Shown here: piece after piece, positions 8,047-17,400 of the stretch | How positions within the stretch are numbered: position 1 is the first letter of the stretch | Layout of the letters: each line of letters begins with the position of its first letter | Virus record (IMG/VR): IMGVR_UViG_3300025110_000061 | Span: 1-33,434 of that record | From: a virus | Direction: 5' to 3' (one strand) | DNA length: 33,434 nucleotides | Translations under genes and position numbers: made by a program | The notes under the pieces: generated by a model | Seen by the model: only the letters and a program-made list of their open reading frames with translations | What the model was told of the DNA's origin: nothing | Database searches by the model: none

Positions 8047-9753
8047 TTAAAAAGTTTTTTCGTCAGCAAGATACCATTTGTAAGATATAATATCTCCGTT
8101 TCTATTAACTACAGGTTCAGTTGCAAATGTAAGTTCATAACCTTGTTCTTCATCTCTTTGAATATATTCTTTTCCTTCACTTGGAACAAAATTTTGATTA
8201 TTACCATTTTCATCTTCGTAACCTGTATTGATTTGCTGCCATTGATTTTCATTTATGTTAGAAACAAATGTATCTGCTGTTTCTGGGAGTATTTCCATAT
8301 TAATAACATCTGGATTTACATATTGTACTGTACTTGTTATATAACCATATCCTGTCCATCCCCCTTCTTTAGTGCCTCCTGTTTCTGGTATAACTCCTAT
8401 TAACTGGTCTTCAATAGCTTTTTTAATTGCTTCTTCTTCGTTTAAGTCATATTTGTTTTGATATTTAACAGAACTTTTTATAACATTAGTTATGAACATA
8501 CTAGATTGTAAAGTTGAAGCATCTTCTGTGTCATCATCATTAAGTTTAAAATCTCCAGATATTAATTTTAAAGCATCTGCCACATTACTATCTTGAGTTA
8601 TCATAAATTGAATTTGATTTGATATGTCAAATTTAAGACTTTCATCGTTTACTATCTCTCTTATATTTGTTCTTTCATCTCTTTCAATATTGTAAACAGA
8701 ATCCCATATATCTCTTTGTCTAACAGTTAAATAATCCGTAGGGTCATCCACTCCTTTCTTTTTAAGTGCTTGTACATAAGTGAAAGTATTAGCAAATCCT
8801 TCAATGTCAGCTTCTTGAAGTTTTGACAATCCCGGAAATCTTGATATAGTTATTCCATTTGTAAAAGCTTCTTCTAATTTATCTGGAGTTACTGGATTTT
8901 CACGATTTTTAAAATAGTTTTGTATTTCTTTTTGTTTAGCTGCTAAAACGTCTGCATTTTTTTCAAAAGTATCAAACCCTAATGCGTTAAGTGCTGTACC
9001 TTGTCCTTTTAAAACTGCTCTATTTCTAGACATTATAGAACCTACTAAAGTATCGTTTTGAGTTACTAGATTATCTTGTGCTTCCCTAGTAAGTCTTGAT
9101 TCTTCTAATGCTTCCTCTAGCTCAATTTTTTTACTTGCACCTGTACCAAATATTCCATCAAACATATTGGCAAGTACAGATTTTTTAGTTGGGTCATCTC
9201 TTAATTGATTTCTAGCAGCTAGATATTCAGCTTTAGCTGCAGCATTATACTGACTAAATGTAGGTGTTGTAACTACTGGACTTTTAGACTTAGCTAAAAT
9301 AAATTCTTCTGCTAGTTTTCTTTTGTTCTGCATAGTTTTTTGATAAAGTAATTTAGCATCTTCAGTTAAATCTTTACTTCCTAACAATGCTGCAGTAGGA
9401 TTTGTTCCTAGAGCTTGTCTCATATTTGGGTCAGCATCAAAAAATTCTGCAGATTTAAAATCTAAATATGCAGTTGGGTCAGTTTGATATTGTTTAAACT
9501 CTGCTCTAGCTTTTATATTTTCTTGAGAGTTAAAAATATCTCTATTAGTTTGAAAAATATCTTGATATTGGGTTTGTAAATCAGTCAAGTTGTTAGTTAA
9601 GTTTTCTTGTAAACTTTGCTGTTTACCTGTAAATCCTGAAAGTAAAGCAGAAAGAACTAAAGCTTCGTTCCTATCTCTACTACTAACTTTTCTTCTTCTA
9701 GCTAGTAATGAACCAGCTACTTCGCCAAATCTAGAACCATCAAAAATACTCAT
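8047..9753 (-). CDS. Virion structural protein, family not recognised
   Basis: This is a 568-residue protein. The ATG (MSIFDGSRFG) follows AGGA and lies one base after the upstream stop. The N-terminal 300 residues are strongly helical and Gln/Asn/Lys-rich (e.g. LQENLTNNLTDLQTQYQDIF; ALEESRLTREAQDNLVTQ). The last 100 residues are acidic and beta-rich with many Trp and Tyr (GGWTGYGYITSTVQY). No signal peptide or obvious membrane span is present. It sits between the giant ejection protein and a 242-residue protein in a block that should encode the internal core or tail machinery. I infer a virion role from position and size alone. Confidence 0.72.
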   Translation of the reverse strand: MSIFDGSRFGEVAGSLLARRRKVSSRDRNEALVLSALLSGFTGKQQSLQENLTNNLTDLQTQYQDIFQTNRDIFNSQENIKARAEFKQYQTDPTAYLDFKSAEFFDADPNMRQALGTNPTAALLGSKDLTEDAKLLYQKTMQNKRKLAEEFILAKSKSPVVTTPTFSQYNAAAKAEYLAARNQLRDDPTKKSVLANMFDGIFGTGASKKIELEEALEESRLTREAQDNLVTQNDTLVGSIMSRNRAVLKGQGTALNALGFDTFEKNADVLAAKQKEIQNYFKNRENPVTPDKLEEAFTNGITISRFPGLSKLQEADIEGFANTFTYVQALKKKGVDDPTDYLTVRQRDIWDSVYNIERDERTNIREIVNDESLKFDISNQIQFMITQDSNVADALKLISGDFKLNDDDTEDASTLQSSMFITNVIKSSVKYQNKYDLNEEEAIKKAIEDQLIGVIPETGGTKEGGWTGYGYITSTVQYVNPDVINMEILPETADTFVSNINENQWQQINTGYEDENGNNQNFVPSEGKEYIQRDEEQGYELTFATEPVVNRNGDIISYKWYLADEKTF

Positions 9754-9754
9754 T

Positions 9755-10483
9755 CTATTCCTCTGTTTGTTTTGTCAGTAAGCTCCTAATCTCAGGACCT
9801 TGTTCTTTTATTTTATCTAATAAATTTCTAGGTAAAACATCTTCTCTAATGTTAAGCTCTTTATCTTTACTTACTTCTTTTTCATTTGTTAACTTACTTA
9901 CAGCACTTTTAAATTGTGCTAAGTTTTCACTCATTTCATCTTCGTCTTCTTCTTCAATATCGTTAGGTTCGATATTGTACTCTATTCCTGCTTCTGAACC
10001 TAAAGACATTATAGTATACATAATTGGCTCTACTAATAATAACATTGTATCGGGATTTATATCACCTTGAAAAAATTTTGCATACAATACTGCAGTAGTA
10101 ATATCAGTAACTGCCATGCCTTCTGTTAAACTAGCAATAACAAGTTTAACTTTTTCAGGGTCTAATAGCTCTGTAGTAATTTCTGTTAAAGCTTCTCTAG
10201 GATTAGAATACTTTGCAGGTTTTTCCCACGCATACGGAGCACTAGGGTCATTAGTTAATGATTGACCCGGCATGGAAGTTCCTTTCGTTTTTAATGAAAC
10301 TAATTCATCAAAATCTAGTTGATTAAAATTGTTTTTTGCCTTAATAACAGTAGGTTCATTTTCTATTGCACCTACAAACTCAGATATATCTATACCAGAA
10401 TCAACAACATCATTTACACTTCTTTCAATAGCTTCTGATAAATTTCTTGTTATAAATTTTTTCATTGGTTTTACTTTTGCCAT
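9755..10483 (-). CDS. Virion-associated protein, family not recognised
   Basis: This is a 242-residue protein starting MAKVKPMKKF, with the ATG overlapping the preceding stop (TAATG). It is acidic, with a run of Glu/Asp near residue 180 (EPNDIEEEDEDEMSE). A hydrophobic central segment (LLLVEPIMYTIMSLGSEAG) lies around 145-165 and could be buried helix or a membrane-contacting stretch. The remainder is helical. It has no catalytic motif that I know. Lying among large structural proteins, it is probably a minor virion component or a chaperone for its neighbours. Confidence 0.72.
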   Translation of the reverse strand: MAKVKPMKKFITRNLSEAIERSVNDVVDSGIDISEFVGAIENEPTVIKAKNNFNQLDFDELVSLKTKGTSMPGQSLTNDPSAPYAWEKPAKYSNPREALTEITTELLDPEKVKLVIASLTEGMAVTDITTAVLYAKFFQGDINPDTMLLLVEPIMYTIMSLGSEAGIEYNIEPNDIEEEDEDEMSENLAQFKSAVSKLTNEKEVSKDKELNIREDVLPRNLLDKIKEQGPEIRSLLTKQTEE

Positions 10484-11751
10484 TATGCCACCTGAATTGT
10501 TGGTTGACTAAATAATTGATTACTTACAGCATTAACATCGCCTGAACCAAAAGTCATATGTGAGTAAGCATCATTTAAGTTTATATTAGCCTCTGTATAA
10601 ATTCTTTGAACTTCTTGAAGTTGATTAGCGTATTCTTGTTGAGCATATGCTGGGTCTCCTACATATTGGTCATCTGCCATTCTTTCAGATATAGCTCCTT
10701 GAGCAGCACCTACTAATAAGGTTTCACCGACTTCTAGTCCTTTGTCTACTATATTTTCTGGACTAAAAGATTCTTTTAATCTTTCTCCTGCATCTTTAAA
10801 ACCACCAGCTATTTTTTGTCCTAATGTAGGGTCAGTGCTTCCGTATTTAGCAAAGTTTTGACTCATTTGTATAGAGTCTTTTACACTTGCAGCAGGAGCA
10901 GCTATTGAAGTATCAACTACCGGTTTGGTAACAGAATAAGCTGGAGCTCCCTCTTTAATTGCTAGTACACCTTTACTTGCTCCTACATCTACTTGAGCTT
11001 GAGTAAAAGTTACACCTGTTTTATCACTCCATAATCCCGTTGTAGAGTCAAATGAAATACTATTACCAGCAGGAGTAATTACCTCTGCTGCAACATTAGT
11101 AGTATTTGTTAATCCTGTAGGAGATAAAGAATCCAATGGATTAATATTAGGGTCTATAGAAAACTTACTTACTTCAGTTGGGTCAAATTGAAAGTCAGGT
11201 TGTGGCATTGCATATTTAGAACCTTCTGCAGTAGCTGTAGTAATGTCTCCAGAAACATCGATAGTTGGAGCAGCATCAGTAACAGGAATGTCAGGAACAT
11301 CTGCTCCCATAGCATCTAATTTACCTCCGACAGTATCTGCTTTAAAATCTGTAGCTCCTCTAGCAGTTTTAATTGCTTCACCAATTTTAGCAAAAGCAGC
11401 TCCTGTAGCACTACCAAATGCAGCACCTTTTAATACATCTTTAAAATCTCCACCTTGAAGTAAAGCTCCAGCACCACCGGTGATAGCACCAGTAACAGCT
11501 CCGGCAGCTACAGCCGGTAAAGCAGCTATTGCAGGTACAAACATAGGTAAGGTAACTGCAGCAGCTATCATTAATCCCATCCGTACATATTTATTTTTAG
11601 TTAGTTTTTTTACCCCTCTACCTACTTCTCTTACAACTTTGGCTACACCTTTAACAGATTTTTTAACTATTTTAGCAACTTTACTAACTTGTTTTTTTAC
11701 ACCGCCAACTACTTTTTTACCAACTTTTTTTATGTCATCAAATATTCCCAT
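10483..11751 (-). CDS. Virion protein with cationic amphipathic N-terminus and hydrophobic Ala/Gly-rich segment
   Basis: This is a 422-residue protein. Residues 1-55 are a Lys/Val repeat in which KK-VGKKVV, KKQVSKVAK, KKSVKGVAK and REVGRGVKK recur every 7-8 residues, giving a cationic amphipathic helix. Next comes a hydrophobic stretch of about 60 residues (MGLMIAAAVTLPMFVPAIAA and AVAAGAVTGAITGGAGALL). The C-terminal two thirds is soluble, Thr/Asp-rich and then helical, ending QPTIQVA. Such a basic-plus-hydrophobic head resembles membrane-active ejection proteins, but I cannot place it in a named family. SD GGAG lies seven bases before the ATG. Its neighbours are all presumed internal virion proteins. 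Confidence 0.72.
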   Translation of the reverse strand: MGIFDDIKKVGKKVVGGVKKQVSKVAKIVKKSVKGVAKVVREVGRGVKKLTKNKYVRMGLMIAAAVTLPMFVPAIAALPAVAAGAVTGAITGGAGALLQGGDFKDVLKGAAFGSATGAAFAKIGEAIKTARGATDFKADTVGGKLDAMGADVPDIPVTDAAPTIDVSGDITTATAEGSKYAMPQPDFQFDPTEVSKFSIDPNINPLDSLSPTGLTNTTNVAAEVITPAGNSISFDSTTGLWSDKTGVTFTQAQVDVGASKGVLAIKEGAPAYSVTKPVVDTSIAAPAASVKDSIQMSQNFAKYGSTDPTLGQKIAGGFKDAGERLKESFSPENIVDKGLEVGETLLVGAAQGAISERMADDQYVGDPAYAQQEYANQLQEVQRIYTEANINLNDAYSHMTFGSGDVNAVSNQLFSQPTIQVA

Positions 11752-11760
11752 TATATTCTC

Positions 11761-13800
11761 CTATGTCCTCTCGTATGTTATATCGCCTATTATTGCACCT
11801 ATTAAACTTTTTAATGCTCCAGTATTTTTGTAACTTTCTGGGTCACTTGCAAGAGCTGTATTAACTAAAGCAGCTATTCTTTCATTTTCATTTTCAGCAC
11901 TTCTAAAATCATAGTCAGCTTGGTCTCTTAATTCTTGCCATAAAAAAGCTTGAGCTTGAGTACTAAGATTAAAAGCATTCTGAGCATTCTGTAAATTAAC
12001 TGCATTTTGTGCTGCAGTGTTTGCAGTATTAGCTTGTCTTCGCCATTGTATATTACTAGCTTCAACAGCAGCAGCATTCTGTGAATTCCATTGATTTCTA
12101 GCAAAATCTTGATTCGCATTAAACTGGTCTACTTGAGTTGCTAACTGAGCATTTAACCTATTAGCATCAGCTATTCTATTTGCATTTCTAGCAGCAGCAG
12201 CATTAGCTTGAGTAGCATTAAATTGTGCAGTTGCATTTCTTTGAGTAGTATTAAACTGTTCCATTTGTGCTGCTAGGTTAGCCATAAATTGTTGAGTTTG
12301 ATTTTCACTAGTAGCATTAAACTGTGCAGCAGCATTACTAGCAGCTTGATTAGATAACATTCTTTGTTGTTCTTGTTGAGCTTTTAATACATTTGTTTGT
12401 TGAGTAGTATTTAAATTAGCTAAATCAGTTTGTAAAAAAGCTTTAGCATTTTGTATTGCTAATCTTTCGTTCATACCTGCTTCTGCTAAATTAGCTTGTG
12501 ATTGCAATACTGCATTTTGTATTATAGCTTGTTGTGCATTTGTTGCATCGGTAATTGATACTGTTTGAAAAAATCTACTGTTAGCTAACTCTGTTTGTTG
12601 GTCAGCATTAAACTGAGCCATATTTAAACTAAATACATTTTGAGCATTTTGTAATGCTGTTTGTTGTCTTAACTGAGCATTAGCTAAAGATTCTTGACTT
12701 ATTAAAGTTTTTTCTTGAGCTACTGATTGTTGGATAGCTTGAGCATTTGCTTGAGCTAAGGGTACTGCTGATTGTATTATAGCATTTACTAAATTATCTC
12801 TACCAACTGTAGAAGCTTCCAAACCTCTTTGTGCTAACATTTGTTCTACTGCTGATACTGCAGGTCTTGCCCATGTAGGTATTTCACCGCTTTCGATACC
12901 TTTTAATAAAGTATCCATTTGATTACTAATTAATGCTTCTTGAGGTAAACCTTCAATAACACCTCTTTGTGCTTCAGTAAAATCAGTTAATCTATCTTCT
13001 AATGCTTCTGGATTATCTCCTAATTCAGTAATTGTTGCTTCGTCTAATCCGGCAGTTCTTAATTGTTTTTTAGCTCTAGTAACTCGTGCTAATGTCGTGC
13101 CACTTGCTTGAGCTGCAGTGGCTGTTGCTTGTGGGCTTAGTTGACCAACTACTCTTTGAGCTACTGCTCCTTCTTTAACTTGTACTTCTGCAGGGTCAAT
13201 TGTAGGTATTTTTTCTACACCAGCAACTTTAGCTATAGCATCATCAGTTACTTGAGTTTGAGCAGCAGTTATTGTCGGAGCTTGTGCAACTTGAGCAGGT
13301 TGCATTGTAGCTGCAGGTGCAACTGTTGGAGTTTGTGCAACTTGTAAAGTTCCTACAGTGCTTACTGGCTCTTGTGGAACTTGGCTAACTATAGTTTCTC
13401 CTACACCTGTAGGTGCAGCCATAGTAGTACCTTGCTGTTGAAGACCGGTATCTACTTGTTGTACATCAGGTATTTGACTAGCAGCAGAAACTTGTCCTGC
13501 TTTAGCTTTTTCTAATTCAGCTCTACTAGCTGCTTTTTGTTCTTCTGTTATTGCCATATTAGCTCCAGTATTTGATTGTTTTTGTGGCGGTGTTGGTAGT
13601 TGTATATTAGAAAAATCAAACTTTATATTATCAAAATTATAAGCCTGAGACATCTGCTTAGAAAAATCAGCTCCATAAGCTGCCATTCCACCCATTCCAG
13701 TATAAGCTTTTAATCTTGGACCGTCTTTAGAAACTTGACCACCTTTGCGATAGTCTTGACGTTCAGAACTAGTACCTGCTCTTTTGTACTTTTTCTTCAT
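11761..13800 (-). CDS. Long Gln/Asn/Ala-rich helical virion protein
   Basis: This is a 679-residue protein. The N-terminus is basic (MKKKYKRAGTSSERQDYRKG), followed by a Gly/Met patch and a Pro/Thr/Val/Gln linker of about 150 residues with repeated AQTPTVAPA-like phrases. From roughly residue 330 to 650 it is almost pure helix built from recurring FN-x-x-Q-x-N-A units (QFNATSENQTQQFM; QFNTTQRNATAQFNATQANA; QFNANQDFARNQWNSQ). Bulky residues are spaced at about 11 positions, as in a long coiled rod. I do not know its family. A rod-like internal or tail-tip protein, or an ejection-channel component, would fit. The ATG at 13800 follows AAGGT at 11 bases, a rather long spacing. Confidence 0.75.
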   Translation of the reverse strand: MKKKYKRAGTSSERQDYRKGGQVSKDGPRLKAYTGMGGMAAYGADFSKQMSQAYNFDNIKFDFSNIQLPTPPQKQSNTGANMAITEEQKAASRAELEKAKAGQVSAASQIPDVQQVDTGLQQQGTTMAAPTGVGETIVSQVPQEPVSTVGTLQVAQTPTVAPAATMQPAQVAQAPTITAAQTQVTDDAIAKVAGVEKIPTIDPAEVQVKEGAVAQRVVGQLSPQATATAAQASGTTLARVTRAKKQLRTAGLDEATITELGDNPEALEDRLTDFTEAQRGVIEGLPQEALISNQMDTLLKGIESGEIPTWARPAVSAVEQMLAQRGLEASTVGRDNLVNAIIQSAVPLAQANAQAIQQSVAQEKTLISQESLANAQLRQQTALQNAQNVFSLNMAQFNADQQTELANSRFFQTVSITDATNAQQAIIQNAVLQSQANLAEAGMNERLAIQNAKAFLQTDLANLNTTQQTNVLKAQQEQQRMLSNQAASNAAAQFNATSENQTQQFMANLAAQMEQFNTTQRNATAQFNATQANAAAARNANRIADANRLNAQLATQVDQFNANQDFARNQWNSQNAAAVEASNIQWRRQANTANTAAQNAVNLQNAQNAFNLSTQAQAFLWQELRDQADYDFRSAENENERIAALVNTALASDPESYKNTGALKSLIGAIIGDITYERT

Positions 13801-13808
13801 ATACTATT

Positions 13809-14051
13809 TTACCTTAATTCAAACAGTTTGTCAAGCTTTTCATCTAATTTATCTAACCTATCTACTAAATCTCTCATAACTGCTCTGGACTCATTTTTTG
13901 TAACATAGTCTCTAGCTATTTCTTCTCTAGTTTTATTTAACAAAATATCCACACGTTTATTTTCTTGAGAGTTTTGTCGAATGTTATAGAGTATTGGAGC
14001 TAGAACTAATGTTATAAAAGCATTCCATATCAGGTATGAAGATATTTCCAT
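13809..14051 (-). CDS. Small membrane-anchored coiled-coil protein
   Basis: This is an 80-residue protein with one N-terminal membrane span (SSYLIWNAFITLVLAPILYN) followed by a charged coiled coil that ends DLVDRLDKLDEKLDKLFELR. The shape matches small phage proteins annotated as XhlA/hemolysin-like, or as accessory lysis or tail proteins, but the sequence is too short to decide. GGTGGG lies before the ATG, and the start follows the preceding stop by one base. Its place directly after the large fibre and the DUF7936-like protein, and far from the lysis cluster, argues for a virion or assembly role rather than a holin one. Confidence 0.75.
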   Translation of the reverse strand: MEISSYLIWNAFITLVLAPILYNIRQNSQENKRVDILLNKTREEIARDYVTKNESRAVMRDLVDRLDKLDEKLDKLFELR

Positions 14052-14052
14052 A

Positions 14053-14406
14053 TTAGCCCACCTGTTTAGTTTGAACTGTTGGTGTAATTAACTCAGCTAT
14101 GTTTGCATCAAGACCAGCTTTCATTTCTGTAATCTTATCTGCACCCATAGCAGCTTCAACCCAACCTTGTACATTACTTGCAGTTAAATCTGCAAAAGCT
14201 GTAAAGCTTGATAAGTCTGAAGTATCTAAAGGTTGCGAACCATATACTGTAGAAGCAGCAGCAATATCATTGTCTTGCGAATCTTTAACAGTATTAGTAT
14301 CATCAGTTCCAGTAAGTCTCCAGTGGACATTAAAGACAGTATCAGCTTTGCTGTCTATTTCTTTAACGTCTACAGTGCTTACATCCCATGTATAGTTTAT
14401 TGCCAT
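14053..14406 (-). CDS. DUF7936-like small phage protein
   Basis: This is a 117-residue protein starting MAINYTWDVSTVDV. Its pattern of 'AI-YTW...' start, a 'V-W-LTG-D' strand, 'YGSQPLD', 'F-A-LTASNVQGWVEAAMGADKI' and 'ELITP' end matches a small family common beside tail fibres in marine phages and cyanophages; I recall it as DUF7936, and the name is from memory. Function is unknown, and a capping or assembly role at fibre tips is only suggested by location. The ATG at 14406 is preferred over an upstream in-frame ATG because GGAGGT stands seven bases before it, inside the end of the fibre gene. Confidence 0.78.
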   Translation of the reverse strand: MAINYTWDVSTVDVKEIDSKADTVFNVHWRLTGTDDTNTVKDSQDNDIAAASTVYGSQPLDTSDLSSFTAFADLTASNVQGWVEAAMGADKITEMKAGLDANIAELITPTVQTKQVG

Positions 14407-14407
14407 T

Positions 14408-17400
14408 TTAGTCACCTCCTTTGAGTGTGTTAATTTCAGATTGTAAGGCTTCAATCTGTTGTTGTAATTCTTTTATTGCAGATACATACATTGCATCTTT
14501 ATCTGATAAGTTTGATACATAAACTTTTTCAGTATCTTTTGTATATTCATACTCTGCATCATTCTTATCATTAGCTTCTTGTTCATAAATCCAATAATCA
14601 TCTGCTTCTAAAACTTCTTGTGCTACAAAACCTCTACGAGTTCCTGATTTTCTTTTGCCTGTTTCATCTTTAAACTCAAAAGTTCTTGGTTGTAAACTTT
14701 TAACTAAGTCTAAACCGCCTGTAAAGTCAGCTATGTTTTTCTTAATTCTTTCATCTGAAAGAGAGCCAATAGTCGTATCTGTAGCTGTTAAATCTCCATT
14801 TTGAGAAATTCTAAATCTTTCTTCTGCATAAGGAACTCCTACATTCATTACTTTAAATGACATTTGAGTACCTTGGGTAGACCTATCGTCATCCCCATCT
14901 CCTGTTTGAACTTTTACAGAAACTTCTCCACCCTGATAAGAATAATCAGTACCTTGCCCATCAAATCGAATTAAACCAAGAACATCTCCTGCTTGTGTAT
15001 CAGCATTACCTGAGCCTGAATTACTCATTGCACCAAGTTGAAGTATTAATCTTCCACCATGTGCTGAACCAGTTCCACCTGTATTTGATTGAAGTTTTAA
15101 ATCAGTTTCTGAACTAGACGTTACTATATGTAAAGGTGCTTGTGGAGCTGTAGTGCCAATACCAAGTTTGCCTGAACTATCAATACTCATAGCATAAACA
15201 GCATTAGTATGAAAATCAAAAGAATCTGTAGAATGAGTATAAGATATTATTCCTCTATATCTATCTGCACCGCTTGTACCATCAGCAAAATAAACTGAAC
15301 CTGCACTATTAGTTGCACTTACTATACTCATTCCAGTATTTGTTGACGAAGCTGTTTGACCTAAAACTAAATCATCTGCTGATGTCCAGTAATTAGAAGG
15401 ATTTAAACCATTTAAACCAACTCTTTGTGAACTATCTGCTAAAAAGAATCTACTTGAACCAACAGTTGAGCCTACACCAAATGTAAGCATATCTTCACTA
15501 TCGTCTAGTGACAAATAAAAATCTTGTGCATTACCATCAAAAACAATCTTAGTATCTTCTGCACCTGCATCACCAATAGTTAAAGTAGGTGTTGTGCCTT
15601 TAAGTGTCATAGCACTGTCAGTTAGTGTTAATACTTCAGTACCAGCAATATCCATTCTAATAGTATCTTCGTCAGTGCTTTCTTCTAATTGTATTTTAGT
15701 ATCGCCATCAGCATCTTGAAAAGTTGCAACACTTACATTGTTAAAAGTAATAGCTTCTACTTTAGTACCAGTAGGAGGAGCAGCACTAAATGTTAGTGTG
15801 CTACCTGAAACTGCATAAGTATCTTTATGTTGTACAACACCATCAATAGTTACAAAGGTTTGATTTTCTGAATCAGGACTTGTACCTAAAGCTAAAGTAG
15901 TATCAGAGCCATCACCAGTCATAGTAGCAATTACTGGAGCAACTCCAACAATACCACCTTCTAATTGAAAGACTTCAATAACTCTACTATTAACAGGAGC
16001 TGTAGCAAATGTTAAAGTAGTTCCAGATACTGAATAAACATTATCAGCTTGATAAACACCATCAATAAATACAATCAAACCATCTTCGCTAGACATACTT
16101 TTAGCAAGAGTAAATGCTGTTGTAGAGCCATCTCCAGCAAAAGTGCTTTTAGCAAATACAGAAGAACTTCCTCCACTACCGCTACCAGCAATAGCACCCC
16201 ATTCATCTGTATAACCTTCAAACTGTGAAGTAGTTGTGTTATATCTAAATTGACCTGCTTCTGCACTTGGTCTTTGTGCTGTTGTACCTTTTGGTATTAA
16301 AATAGCATCAGTGTTTGTACCTAAGTCTACAGAAACTGTTGGGGTTGTTTCATTAATACCAATTCTATTTGTACTTACATCTGCAAATAAAACACCACTA
16401 TCAACATTTAAGTCTCCAGAGAATGTACCAGTAGTCGCTGTTATTCCTGCAGCAATTAAATCAGCAGCAGCATATCCTGTTGCTCCAGTATTTACTGTAG
16501 TGCCGGGAACTGTTTGTGTATCGGCAAATAATCTAAAAGTATTATCTGTAGAAGCATCATAAAAAAGACCTGCATATTTAGTTGCACTAGATTCTACATA
16601 TTTACCATAAAATCCAAAGTCACTTGAGTTTCCTGTATTTTCATCTAATAAACCTGTAAAGTTAGAATCACTAACTACAGAACCTGTTTGAGTTGTAGTT
16701 CCAGTAACAGCTAAATTACCAGCTACTGTTAAATTATTTGCTATAGTAATATCATTAGCTAACTTATCACCTGTAACTTGGTCATTAGCAATATGCACTG
16801 TATCAATACTACCGTCTGCAAGTTGAGCAGAATCAACAGCATCGTCTGCTATTTGAGCATTAGCAACAGCATCGTCTGCTATCATAGAATTTACAATAAC
16901 ATCACTACCAATAACTAAATCAATAGTACCGTCACTGTCTTCGTAAGTAGCTGCTATACCTGTTTCAGTATTAGAACTAAACATAGCTCCTACCGTATCT
17001 TGTACAACTTCAGATAAATCTATATTTGCAGTACCGTCAAAAGAAACACCATGAATAGTTCTAGCAGTTGCTAAAGCTGTAGCAGTAGCTGCGTTACCTG
17101 TAATATTACTTGAAGTAAGTGCTAATGTGCCTGTAGTTGCAGGAAGTGTTAAAGTTATATTACCACTAAATGCTGAGTGAGCTGGTGCTTGTAATCTTGC
17201 ATAGTGAGCATTTGAAGACTCACAATAAAAATCTATGTATGATTGTGTACCGCCATTTTTAATAGCAATAGCACCTTGAGAAATCTGTACTCCATTAGTA
17301 GAACCACCACCGATTCCTAATGAAGTTGTAATCTGAGCAGCAGCCGGAATACCTATAGTTACGGCATTACCTGTAGCAGACGTTTCTATTTCATTTGATG

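Noticed and set aside
7990-8403. Plus-strand Phe/Ile/Cys-rich ORF of 137 codons
   Set aside because: It lies antisense to two well-supported structural genes, has low complexity typical of the complement of Lys/Asn-rich genes, and no ribosome site.
13809-14051. Second holin or Rz spanin
   Set aside because: Single span plus coiled coil is compatible, but it lies next to fibre genes far from the lysis cluster, with no partner Rz1 frame found.
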